A stretch of DNA of 64,000 nt from Cranoglanis bouderius (Eukaryota > Chordata > Actinopteri > Siluriformes > Cranoglanididae), in contig CM042566.1 in NCBI GenBank assembly GCA_023630585.1, positions 8,337,254 to 8,401,253 of the forward strand, written 5' to 3'. The position numbers and the translations under genes are program-made. The notes under the pieces were generated by a model, which was not told the origin of the DNA, searched no databases, and was given only the letters and a program-made list of their open reading frames with translations. The first letter of the stretch is position 1. The number at the start of each line of letters is the position of its first letter. This document shows positions 48,026 through 57,960 of the stretch, piece after piece.

Positions 48026-48240
48026 CTGGACGGGGTGCCAACCCATCACAGAGCACAATTACACACACAATGACACACTACGGAAATTAATGTCTTTGGA
48101 GTGGGGGAGGAAACCGGAGTACCCGGAGAAAATCCCCAAAGCTGAGGGAGAACATGCAATCCCAACGCACAAAGGGCGGAGGCAGGATTCCAACCCCCAA
48201 CCCAATGGAGCAAACATGCTTACCCCCGCCCCCCTGGCTC
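48026..48240 (-). mobile_element. Truncated tRNA-headed SINE
   Basis: Contains GACGGGGTGCCAACCCATCA, GTCTTTGGAGTGGGGGAGGA and AGGATTCCAACCCCCAACCC, in the order of the copy at 2350-2690. The (GATG)n tail side is missing. Confidence 0.7.
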
Positions 48241-48479
48241 ACTCCCCCAATTGTAGTTGTCACTTTATATAAAGGCATTCACCAAATGAATAAATAAATC
48301 ATTTTTTATTACAATAATGGTTCAGAATTAAGTGATCAAATCTTAATTCAGTGATCAGGAGCTTTCATGATTCTGACCTTCAGTTAGTGCTTCAAAGTTA
48401 TTCTTGTATCATCACGACATTTGGACACCTTCCAGCATATGGCAAGATGATGCTCTTTGAGCTCTCTCTCATCCACCAT

Positions 48480-48830
48480 ATGTGAGCTCTTTTCAGTTTC
48501 TAATCCTTACGGGCACAATCAATGACTTTGGTCACGTTTCCTTATCGGTGTGGAGCAGGGTTACAGCATTAAAGCTCTAAACACATTGCCTGTGGTTTGA
48601 ATGGAGGAGAGCAGTGAGGTAGGGCTCCATTTGAAGAGCGTTAAAACTCAATAATCTCTCTATCTGAGTGGCCCGTGCCCACTGGCTACACACACCCAGG
48701 CAGTGTAATTAACTCTAAACGGCCCTCATGACTGCATAGATCTCTTTAAATGAAGGAGCTAATGGCAAATGGGTGCTGATCTAATTTAGCCACTGGGAGC
48801 TGGTCAAACAGTATCTGGAGGAAGGAGAAG
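48480..48830. promoter_or_regulatory. Candidate conserved noncoding block
   Basis: Non-repetitive; words GCAGTGTAATTAACTC, GAGCTAATGGCAAATGGG, GATCTAATTTAGCC and AAACTCAATAATC. GC-rich islands alternate with homeobox-like cores. No open frame of note. Confidence 0.4.
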
Positions 48831-49600
48831 GAGAAGGAGAGAGCGGAAGGCATAAATAAAAAATGCGGGTTTTAAACAAAGACAACAAAAAACTGAGATA
48901 TACACTAATCTCCTTGTAATAATTCCACTTTGAATGACAATAAAGCCAATAAAAAAATCATTTTCCTCAGTACAGCGTAGTTAAATATGGACAGGTTGGA
49001 TGAAGAGTAGAACCGAGAACCTGTAATTAAGTGCGACTGAACACAAATATATTTTGTTCTGCATTGACATATTTGCTGAGACTGCATTTCCTGGCCTCTG
49101 GTGTAAAAAACAAAAACAAACCCCTCAATATAACACCTACTCACTGAGATGTACCTGTTTTACATTGACATTGTACCGGTGCTGATTCAGAGATCCAATG
49201 AATGTTTTTAAGACCCGGCCTGCATTTTCACCTGTTTACGAGACAAATTGTTATATAATCGGATGTGGGATTTTCCTAATGCACAGTCTAACAATAAGAA
49301 CACTCTTGGATTGTTCTAGAAGTTTTACTTTGCAAGCAAGTTTCATCATGGTGTCCATCTTTACAACTCCACGAAGTATGCTCAGTGTTTGCAAATGTGT
49401 AATGGTTGAAGTTGCATTTTAATACAGTTTTCATATACAGTTTCCACCAATGACTCATTGTATGGGGTTCCTGGTCTATAGAGTTCCTACAGGTTTATTT
49501 AAAGTATGATGGCTCCATATGCACACACAGCTGTTCGTGTGATAAACAGTGACAACATAGCATGTTTAATTCAAAGCTGTTTTCCATTACTCTCTCAGCG
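48831..49600. other. Unannotated sequence
   Basis: No feature recognised. Confidence 0.45.
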
Positions 49601-49880
49601 TAGCACTTTGTTATTAGTACTGATGCTGTGGGCAGATGTAAAGATCTAATGAGGCATGAAAAGATGCAGTTGTGTTCATTAACCTGGGGGTCGTTCCTGA
49701 AAAGAGCACAGCCCGTTACCTAATGACACCACTGTTGCTCAGCTTGCTGGAGTGTGTGTCCTTCTTCTGGTGAGTGAGGCAATGCCCTCGTGGAACAGCT
49801 GCAAATAGCACGGTCTAATTCAGGGAAAATCGCAAAGCGAGTTCACTCCACAGTTGTAATTTGCTGGCATACGTATGTGC
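49600..49880. promoter_or_regulatory. Candidate conserved noncoding block
   Basis: Non-repetitive; includes GTTCATTAACCTGGGGGTCG, TTACCTAATGACACC, AACAGCTGCAAATAGC (E-box CAGCTG) and AGTTGTAATTTGCTGG. Based on texture and words only. Confidence 0.3.
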
Positions 49881-49995
49881 ACACTCCCACACGCACACAT
49901 TTCAAACATGCTCTAGATCTGGTGTGGGAGGAGGGTGTGAAATAGCTCATGTGGAAAAGGAAGTAGTTATGGAGAGACAGTTGTACCTCTCTACA

Positions 49996-50145
49996 GTTTA
50001 AAAACTGTATTTTGTGTTTACTCAGGTTGCCTTTGTTTTATCTTTTAATTATAATATATTTTGTTTTAATTTCTGAAACAAATTAGTATGACATATACAC
50101 AAAAACAGAAAAAAAATCAGGATGGGGCAAATACTTTTTCACATA
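49996..50145. mobile_element. Solo terminal repeat of family G
   Basis: Matches the right terminal repeat of the element at 60302-61826 (GTGTTTACTCAGGTTGCCTT, AGTATGACATATACACAAAA, AATCAGGATGGGGCAAA). The rest of the element is absent, and family B starts within 5 bp of its outer end. Confidence 0.75.
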
Positions 50146-50149
50146 TATA

Positions 50150-51558
50150 CAGTACTGTGCAAAAGTTTTAGGCAGTTGTGAAAAAATGCTGTAAAGTAAG
50201 TATGCTTTTAAAAATTAGACATGTTAATAGTTTATATTTATCAATTAACAAAATGCAACGTGAGTGAACAGAATAAAAATCTACATCAAATCCATATTTG
50301 GTGTGACCACCCAAACAGCATCTTCTTCTAGGTACACTTGCACAAAGTCAGGGATTTTGTAGGCATAAAGTCAGGTGTATGATTAAACAATTATAACAAA
50401 CAGGTGCTGATGATTATCAATACAATGTGTAGGTTGAAACACAATCATTAACTGAAACAGAAACAGCTGTGTAGGAGGAATAAAACTGGGTGAGGAACAG
50501 CCAAACTCAGCTAACAAGGAGAGGTTGCTGAAGACAGTTTACTGTCACACCATGGCTGACCTAGACTGAGCATAGCATCAAGACAGAAAGTAGTTATACT
50601 GCATCAGCAAGTTCTCTCCCAGGCAGAAATTTCAAGGCAGACAGGGGTTTCCTGATGTGCTGTCCAAGCTCTTTTGAAAAAGCACAAAGAAACGGGCATA
50701 GTTGAGGACTGTAGACGCAGTGGTCGGCCAAGGAAACTTACTGCAGCAGATGAAAGACACATCAGGCTTACTTCTGTCTGCAATCGGAAGATGTCCAGCA
50801 GTGCCATCAGCTCAGACCTGGCAGAAACCAGTGGGACCCTGGTACACCCAACTACTGTCCGGAGAAGTCTGGTCAGAAGTGGCCTTCATGGAAGACTTAG
50901 AAACATTGCCAAGCGACTCAACTATGCACGAAAACACCGGAACTGGGGTGCAGAAAAATGGCAGCAGGCGCTCTGGATTGATGAGTCAAAATTTGACATA
51001 TTTGGCTGTAGCAGAAGGCAGTTTGTTTGCCAAAGGGCTGGAGAGCGGTACACGAATGAGTGTGTACAGGCAACAGTGAAGTATGGTGGAGGTTCCTGGC
51101 AAGTTTGGGGCTGCATTTCTGCAAATGGAGTTGGGGATTTGGTCAGAATTAATGGTCACCTCAATGCGGAGAAGTATAGGCAGATACTTATCCATCATGC
51201 AATACCATCAGAGAGGCATCTGATTGGCCCCAAATTTATTCTGCAGCATGACAATGACCCCAAACATATAGCGAAAGTCATTAAGACTATCTTCAGCATA
51301 AAGAAGAACAAGGAGTCCTGGAAGTGATAGTATGGCCCCCACAGAGCCCTGATCTCAATATCATCGAGTCTGTCTGGGATCACATGAAGAGAGAGAAGCA
51401 ACTGAGGCTGCCTAAATCCACAGAAGAACTGTGGTTAGTTATCCAAGATGTTTGGGCCAACCTACCTGCTGAGTTCCTTCAAAAACTGTGTGCAAGTGGC
51501 TTGTTGATGAGAGATGTTGAAGGAAAATCTACAGACTGGTTTGAGCTGATAGGAAGTC
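50150..51558 (+). mobile_element. Tc1-like element family B, 3' end replaced
   Basis: Left end TA|CAGTACTGTGCAAAAGTTTT at 50148. The leader and transposase are recognisable to about 51520. The right terminal repeat is missing: family A sequence begins at a TA (51559-51560). Other family B copies are at 20864-21276 and 63654-64000. Confidence 0.75.
50545..51520 (+). pseudogene. Family B Tc1-like transposase, DD34E, frameshifted
   Basis: The start region near 50552 (MADLD) is followed at once by stops, so the N-terminal helix-turn-helix is lost. From 50674 a 217-codon frame runs: ETGIVEDCRRSGRPRKLTAA (GRPRK hook), TTVRRSLVRSGLHGR, then the first-Asp block LWIDESKFDIFG (about 50975-51010), GGGSWQVWGCISANG, and the second-Asp block LQHDNDPKHIAK (51241-51276). 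A frameshift near 51310 moves the rest into another frame: WPPQSPDLNIIESVWDHMK with the catalytic Glu near 51364. Counting through the frameshift gives the D-34-E spacing of Tc1. All three acidic residues survive, but the N-terminal stops and the frameshift inactivate it. Confidence 0.8.
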
Positions 51559-51560
51559 TA

Positions 51561-51957
51561 CAGCCCCCTCTGAAACTACTGGAATGGCAAGGTCAATTCA
51601 TTTGTTTGTGCTGTACACCAAAGACATTTGAGTTTGAGAGCAAAAGTAACCAATTTAGTGATGTCAATGAGTTGCAGGCTTGATGCAGTTATTGCAAGCA
51701 AGGGATGCAACCAAATATTAGGCATTATTTACTTTAATTTACTGCAAGACTTATCTGTTCCTATACTTTTGCTCGCCAACAAATTGGGTGTTCTAATAGA
51801 AAATGTGCTATGTTCTATGTCGTTTAACACATCTTGATGTAAATACCAGGAAATAAAAGCTGAAAACCTCGTCTCATATCCATCTTTTGATCTCAAACCC
51901 AACTGTCTTCAGTCTATAGCAAAAACAAGTGAATTGGCCTTGGCCTTCCAGTAGTTT
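51561..51957 (+). mobile_element. Family A derivative, ~400 bp, internally deleted
   Basis: Starts TA|CAGCCCCCTCTGAAACTACT and ends with the mirrored GGCCTTGGCCTTCCAGTAGT. A C-terminal transposase remnant is left in the middle (GGCTTGATGCAGTTATTGCA, then AGCAAGGGATGC). Both long terminal repeats are present, but the outer right end is decayed. Confidence 0.75.
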
Positions 51958-52539
51958 AAGATTTGTCTAATCTTCAACTGTCCAGTGCATGGCAATTAAT
52001 CCGACTTGCAGAAAACTGATGTTTGTGGTGCAACAGGCGATGGGATTCAGAGCTAGTAGCACAAGCTATAGTACGTCGCATAACCGCTTAGATATACAGT
52101 ACACGTCAAATAAAACATTTTATTTTGCAAAGGTCAGTAGTGAGTGGGTTTTTTTTTTCTTTCTCTGGTTGTTGAATGACAGAATGCTAAATGAAAAATG
52201 CTAGTGACTGAGTGAATAAAAAAAAGAAAGAGAAGCCTAGACACATAATATTCTTGTCCTGGATGCTGACGATCTGAGAATCCATCACTAACGAAGTGAC
52301 AGATTTTTGATATGCCTTCAAAAGCCACAATTTTTTTTGACATACAGAATAGTCATTAACATTATCTTTTACTTTTAGCATTCAAATAAATCAGGGTAGC
52401 TTAGAATTTCCTGAAAAGAAAAAAAAAGACATTATAAGAGGTATGGCTTGCTAGTAAGAAATCTCACAAATAGGCTATGGCTCTAGAGGTTAAAAAAGTC
52501 TTTCTTGTAATGGGAGCAGTTTTTCAGCACTACGGGTTA
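51958..52539. other. Unannotated sequence
   Basis: No feature recognised. Confidence 0.45.
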
Positions 52540-53080
52540 ATTGTCAGGGGATGTTCTCGATTGATCAGCCATGGCAGGCCTTCTGTGTTTAAGTGAATTA
52601 TTGATTGATAACTACAAAGAGCGACTGATTAAATATTTGAGACCAGACCTAACCTGCTCACTTGTGAAAAATGAATCATATCCATGCATAAGTCACGCAT
52701 AACAGAGTAATTACACATAATCACACACAACAAAGAGCACTCCTGCCTTTCCTTCTCTTTCCACCCATAACACCTTTAGGGTAGTAGACAAGCCGACCCC
52801 TCTTTTCTCCTCGGCTTCTGATGCCGTTCCATCACTCTGGCCCTGTAATCACACTTGATTGAGCTGTTTGTGCTCAAACAGGGGCGTTTGCGGAGCAATT
52901 AAGGGCAGAGCAGGAGATAAAATAACACAGCCCCCCTGCGGACTCCCTGTCGTCTACGGGAATATATCGCCTTCCTTCCCCAGCTGAGAGCAGATCTGCT
53001 CTTTCCTCCTACTGAGACACAGTTCATGTTGTTCTTTCCGGCAACATGGTCAGATGTAATTAGAAGTTTTTGTGAAGAAA
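52540..53080. promoter_or_regulatory. Candidate conserved noncoding block
   Basis: About 540 bp with no repeat signature. Words include ATTGATTGATAACTACAAAG (PBX/MEIS-like repeats plus SOX/TCF-like ACAAAG), GACTGATTAAATATTTGAG, GAGTAATTACACATAATC, GCGGAGCAATTAAGGGC and AGATGTAATTAGAAG. The GC-rich part around 52780-52980 alternates with AT-rich cores. Among the strongest regulatory candidates in the window. Confidence 0.45.
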
Positions 53081-53516
53081 TACGCTCAAGCACAGCTTTT
53101 ATATAACAATTCTAGCTCGGTTAGTGGGTGGATTGGAATAGTCACAGTGTTCAGTTCTGTGTTTCATGTGGGGACTTTCGGTCTAAAAAAAACTACAGGA
53201 TCTGCTGGCATACAATTCATATGTCGTGTTATTCAGCACACAGCACGTGTTGGAAAAAGAAAAGAAGCAGAGAAAATCAGATTAACTCAGATTTAAGTAA
53301 TAAAACAGATTAGTGTTTTTCGACAACACAATGCAGAGGATTTGTAGTTAGCAACTTGGGGTGTAACATAATGCCACAATCTGTATCTGTATTTGTATTT
53401 GTGTTTATTTAGTGCTCCAGATATTCATATTTGTATCTGTATTCAGATTTAAATGTGCAGTGGGCATGGACTAAACCGGAAAGTGTTTTTCCTATAATCA
53501 AATATGAACCGTATCT

Positions 53517-53613
53517 AGTCCATACAGGATTTCGGCGAGTTTTTGTGATTGTTGAGGCCAAAAATGATTGATTTTGCGGTGGCTTTTTTCAAAATGTGCA
53601 GTGCAACTTTTGT

Positions 53614-53664
<51 letters not shown>

Positions 53665-53971
53665 AGAAAACTACTTGAATTGGAGAAATTGGCCTTTTGC
53701 ACGAAATTGGCCTTTTGCAGTGGTGTTTGTTGGTAAATGAGTCCTTTTTTATCTGTACTCATGTTTGACGCATGTGTATCGAAGAGGGCTTCGGCTGGAT
53801 GTACGTTGTGATGATGTCACATGGCACGTCTTGGCCAAAATCTGCAGAAAATCTGTGGTAATTTTGAAAAATGGCAAGCTTACCCATTTAAATAAGCTCA
53901 GAATATTGCAGAGTTTGCTTGATTTTGCGTTAATTTCTGTGATCACAAAATCGCAAAATCCTGGAGGGACT
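53517..53971 (+). mobile_element. Nonautonomous DNA element with 47-bp T tract
   Basis: Left end AGTCCATACAGGATTTCGGC and reverse-complemented right end AGTCCCTCCAGGATTTTGCG form terminal inverted repeats of about 35 bp with mismatches (the following GTTTTTGTGATTGTTG against ATTTTGTGATCAC). The interior is noncoding. A T homopolymer of about 47 bp sits at 53616-53662. No target duplication was seen, so the superfamily is open. Confidence 0.65.
53616..53662 (+). repeat. (T)47 homopolymer
   Basis: Uninterrupted T run; the homologous element at 35179-35360 lacks it. Confidence 0.95.
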
Positions 53972-53977
53972 GAATAT

Positions 53978-54096
53978 CAACCCTGTCCAGGGTGTCCCCC
54001 ACGCTGTGCCCCGAGTTCCTGGGATAGGCTCCAGGCTCCCGCAAACCTGTGTGGGATAAGCGGTACAGAAAATGGATGGATGGATGGATGGATGAA
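53978..54096 (+). mobile_element. SINE 3' end with GATG tail
   Basis: CCCTGTCCAGGGTGTCCCCC, TGGGATAGGCTCCAGGCTCC and GATAAGCGGTACAGAAAATG end in four GGAT units. It has the same family and orientation as 32418-32719, truncated at its 5' end, and abuts the element ending at 53971. Confidence 0.75.
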
Positions 54097-54299
54097 ACAC
54101 TGGGGTTACTATTTTTGTTTTGTTTTGAATGTGTGTGCAGTATTTTCTAGTGAATTTATCTGGTTTTCTCCATGAGCTTCTCTGGCAAGCCTTATAAAAT
54201 AAAAATCCAAACATAAAAATGTATCAGTATATGTATCTGTTCATAACACGTTGTCTGTTCAATCTAAATAATGTATTCATAGTTGGTTACACCCCTACT

Positions 54300-54625
54300 A
54301 GCTACCACGAGCCACTGCTAATTGTGAATGACTTGTATCTTTTTTTTTCTTGGATTTTTCCCCATTTCTCCCCAGTTTGGTAACCTACCAATTCCCAACC
54401 ACCAGCCAGCTCTCCCCATGCAATATCATTTGACAGTGTGAAGGCTTCCCCCGAGACGTGTGAAGCCAGCCGAATGCATCCTTTCTGAATTGCTTCTCTC
54501 ACTGCATCACAGGGCAACATAAGACACTTGGAGGAAAGAGCTGTCTACCCTCTTCTGCATACATGAGCTTACAGTTGCGGATGATTGGCTACTGTCTGAC
54601 TGACAGAGACAATAGCTTGTATCTT
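54300..54625 (-). mobile_element. Dispersed repeat of SINE type, copy 2
   Basis: CCCCATTTCTCCCCAGTTTG, ACCAGCCAGCTCTCCCCATG, TTCCCCCGAGACGTGTGAAG and ATACATGAGCTTACAGTTGC follow the order of a common otophysan repeat and of copy 1 at 41844-42082. Open frames across it are incidental. Confidence 0.55.
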
Positions 54626-54961
54626 GACTCTCTGGCTTTTTTTTCTAGTGATACATTATTTTCAAACAAAGGCAATACAAATGCTTACGTCCTGTGTTTG
54701 CTGAAATAGTTCATGGCAGCTTGCGTTTATTTTTAGTAACCATGCTTGCTGATACTGCTCTGGGTAATCAGGACAACTGTCCTCACTCACCCTATTAAAG
54801 ATAAAATTTAAACGCCATAGCCTAAGCTTTGAGACTGACATGATGTCATAATCAAAACGTGCACAATTGTTAATAATTTTTTTTCAATATTTTGAAAAAA
54901 AAAGTTCATGTAACCTAGGGTAATTTAGACTGTAGGATGCTTTTAATAGGCTATTAATATA

Positions 54962-56566
54962 CAGTATCTCACAAAAGTGAGTACACCCCTCACATTTTCA
55001 TAAATATTTTATTATATCTTTTCATGGGACAACACTGAAGAAATGACACTTTGCTACAGTGTAACGTAGTGAGTGTACAGCTTGTATAACAGTGTAAATT
55101 TGCTGTCCCCTCAAAATAAATCAACACATAGCCATTAATGTATAAACCGCTGGCAACAAAATTGAGTACACCCCTAAGTGAAAATGTCCAAATTGGGCCC
55201 AAAGTGTCAATATTTTGTGTGGCCACCATTATTTTCCAGCACTGCCTTAACCCTTTTGGGCATGGAGTTCACCAGAGCTTCACAGGTTGCCACTGGAGTC
55301 CTCTTCCACTCCTCCATGACCACATCACAGAGCTGATGGATGTTAGAGACCTTGCGCTCCCCCTCAATAGGGTTTAGGTCTGGAGACATGCTTGGCCAGT
55401 CCATCAACTTTACCCTCAGCTTCTTTAGCAAGGCAGTGGTCGTCTTGGAGGTGTGTTTGGGTTCGTTATCACGTTGGAATACTGCCCTGAGGCCCAGTTT
55501 CTGAAGGGAGGGGATCATGCTGTGCTTCAGTATGTCACAGTACATGTTGGCATTCCCTCAATGAACTGTAGCTCCCCAGTGCCAGCAGCACTCATGCAGC
55601 CCCAGACCATGACACTCCCACTACCATGCTTGACTGTAGGCAAGACACACTTGTCTTTGTACTCCTCACCTGGTTGCCACCACACCCGCTTGACACCATC
55701 TGAACCAAATAAGTTTATCTTGGTCTCATCAGACCACAGGACACGGTTCCAGTAATCCATGTCCTTAGTCTGCTTGTCTTCAGCAAACTGTTTGCGGGCT
55801 TTCTTGTGCATCATCTTCAGAAGAGGCTTCCTTCTGGGACGACAGCCATGCAGACCAATTTGATGCAGTGTGCGGCGTATGGTCTGAGCACTGACAGGCT
55901 GACCCCCCACCCCTTCAACCTCTGCGGCAATGCTGGCAGCACTCATACGTCTATTCTGCAAAGCCAACCTCTGGATATGATGCTGAGCACGTGCACTCAA
56001 CTTCTTTCGTCGACCATAGCGAGGCCTGTTCTGAGTGGAATCTGTCCTGTTAAACCGCTGTATGGTCTTGTCCACCGTGCTGCAGCTCAGTTTCAGGGTG
56101 TTGGCAATCTTCTTATAGCCTAGGCCATCTTTATGTAGAGCAACAATTCTTTTTTTCAGATCCTCAGAGAGTTCGTTGCCATGAGGTGCCATGTTGAACT
56201 TCCAGTAACCAGTATGAGAAAGTGTGAGAGCGATAACATCAAACTTAACACACCTGCTCCCCATTCACACCTGAGACCTTGTAACACTAACGAGTCACAT
56301 GACACCAGGGAGGGAAAATGGCTAACTGGGCTCAATTTGGACATTTTCACTTAGTGGTGTACTCACTTTTGTTGCCAGCGGTTTAGACATTAATGGCTGT
56401 GTGTTGAGTTATTTTGAGGGGACAGCAAATTTACACTGTTATACAAGCTGTACACTCACTACTTTACATTGTAGCAAAGTGTCATTTCTTTAGTGTTGTC
56501 CCATGAAAAGATATAATAAAATATTTACAAAAATGTGAGGGGTGTACTCACTTTTGTGAGATACTG
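54962..56566 (-). mobile_element. Nearly complete Tc1-like element family E (1605 bp)
   Basis: CAGTATCTC...GAGATACTG is flanked by TA on both sides (54960-54961 and 56567-56568). The terminal inverted repeats are about 240 bp and differ at only about a dozen positions by eye. Each carries GAGTACACC-type direct repeats at its outer end and about 205 bp inward (54980 and 55168 on the left; mirrored on the right). This IR/DR plan matches autonomous Tc1-like elements. The minus-strand transposase is almost intact. It is the youngest-looking transposon in the window. Confidence 0.95.
55207..56192 (-). pseudogene. Family E Tc1-like transposase, one frameshift from open
   Basis: Cut-and-paste transposase, acting in the nucleus on the element ends. 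Start chosen at 56192 (MAPHGNELSEDLKKRIVALH), where the family N-terminus begins; the open frame extends further upstream to 56264 but that part is leader. Two helix-turn-helix regions (GYKKIANTLKLSCSTVDKTI and MSAASIAAEVEG...PVSAQTIRRTL) flank a GRRKKLS hook. The first Asp is in LWSDETKINLFGSDG (about 55730), followed by GSGSVMVWGCMSAAGTGELQ. Near 55545-55560 a small deletion shifts the frame. The second half has RDNEPKHT (second Asp) and SPDLNPIE, with exactly 34 residues between Asp and Glu. About 12 residues after the Glu are missing in frame (NPIE joins GERKVSN). C-terminus ENNGGHTKY at 55207. Confidence 0.9.
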
Positions 56567-56963
56567 TATGCCTACCACGACTAGGCATAGGTGCTGTCAA
56601 CCAGCGGAGCTCAACAGCCGGATTTTTAGAACTACGCTACCTATGTCATCTATGCTAGGTGCAATAAATGTAGTATTAATATAGGATATCACATCAGCCA
56701 ATATGTTTAAAAGTTCAATTATATTTATGTGTGGGAATACTAGTATCTTGCTAGGATTTGTATGAAATAGATTAATAAAATAACAATTTTAAAAAGATGC
56801 CGGTAAACAAGTTTTTACTGTTTGTTTGTTACCATAGTAACTTGGTTAACTGTCACCGGCCGAGTATTTAATTGGCTTCATCAGCTAATTAGCTGGATTA
56901 GGTGCAAAATGAGTTGAGGTCTGTAGCAAAGTCCAATCACTTTGACAATTCAGTGACTTGGAT

Positions 56964-57050
56964 TTGGGCGGGGTGATATATCAATATGATATCGATATTG
57001 TGTGATAAATGATTACATGATACACTTTTCTGAGATATCGCCCAGCCCTA
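56964..57050. mobile_element. 87-bp miniature hAT-type element
   Basis: The left end TTGGGCGGGGTGATAT and reverse-complemented right end TAGGGCTGGGCGATAT match at 12 of 16 positions. A perfect 8-bp duplication ACTTGGAT flanks it (56956-56963 and 57051-57058). The interior is built of ATATCGATA-like words. Too short to encode anything. Confidence 0.75.
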
Positions 57051-57058
57051 ACTTGGAT

Positions 57059-57960
57059 GAATAAATTCAGAGACAGACTCAAAACAAAGAGCAAGGGTGA
57101 GACAGTGAGCAAAAGCCTTTATTGTGCAGGGGGTAGTCCCTTTGAATCGACCCCTGGTGTGTTCCCCCCTGTCTTTCTGATTATTTTGGGCAGGTGAGCA
57201 AACTCTAGTGTGATTAGGTTACAGTGATAGTGATTCAACTCTGAATCGACCACGCTGCATGAAGTGACTCAATCATGACATATTTTGGGTTGCAGGCTGC
57301 ATTTTTTGTGGAGCTGTGAGCTGCTAAACTGAACCATGAAGAGCAAACTATGTTCTGGATATTCGGACTGATGAACAAAACGAGAAAAGAAACACTGGTT
57401 GTAATTCACAAAATCTGTTCAACTAGTTATTTACAAAATTACCTATAATCCACTGCATTTGGATAAATCTATGTTCTCTGCGCTTGGGTGATTTTTGTCC
57501 TTTCTATTCACACTGTTTTTGTTTACTTTTTTCCAATGCAGTATTTCCGGCCAATGAATGAAACAGTTTTATGAGTATGTTTTCAGATGTACATGACACT
57601 CAGCCAACACTTTTTTTTTTAACTTTTAGCTTTGTTCAATACTGTATTGAATAAAACCAATTCAAATTGAATAGCAAACAAAAAAAAAATATATAGCAAT
57701 TTCGCTCTGATTTGGACTCGGCAGGCTCCTGCAACTGTCTGTTGCAAGTTCATCATGCTTTTTGATTTTAAGGCACCAGTGTAACTTGTACTCTAACAAA
57801 ATACAAAAAAAGTCTGTTTTTCTGTGTACTGTACTATTAGTCATCTCGTGTTCTCTTTTAAGACATTAATTTACGAGTTGCTTTTTGTTAGCTTATCTAC
57901 GCAAACCACACAGCTGAATTTTTTGCATTTATGAGGGTGTCTATTGCGTCACTGCACATA
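57059..57960. other. Unannotated sequence
   Basis: No feature recognised. Confidence 0.45.
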
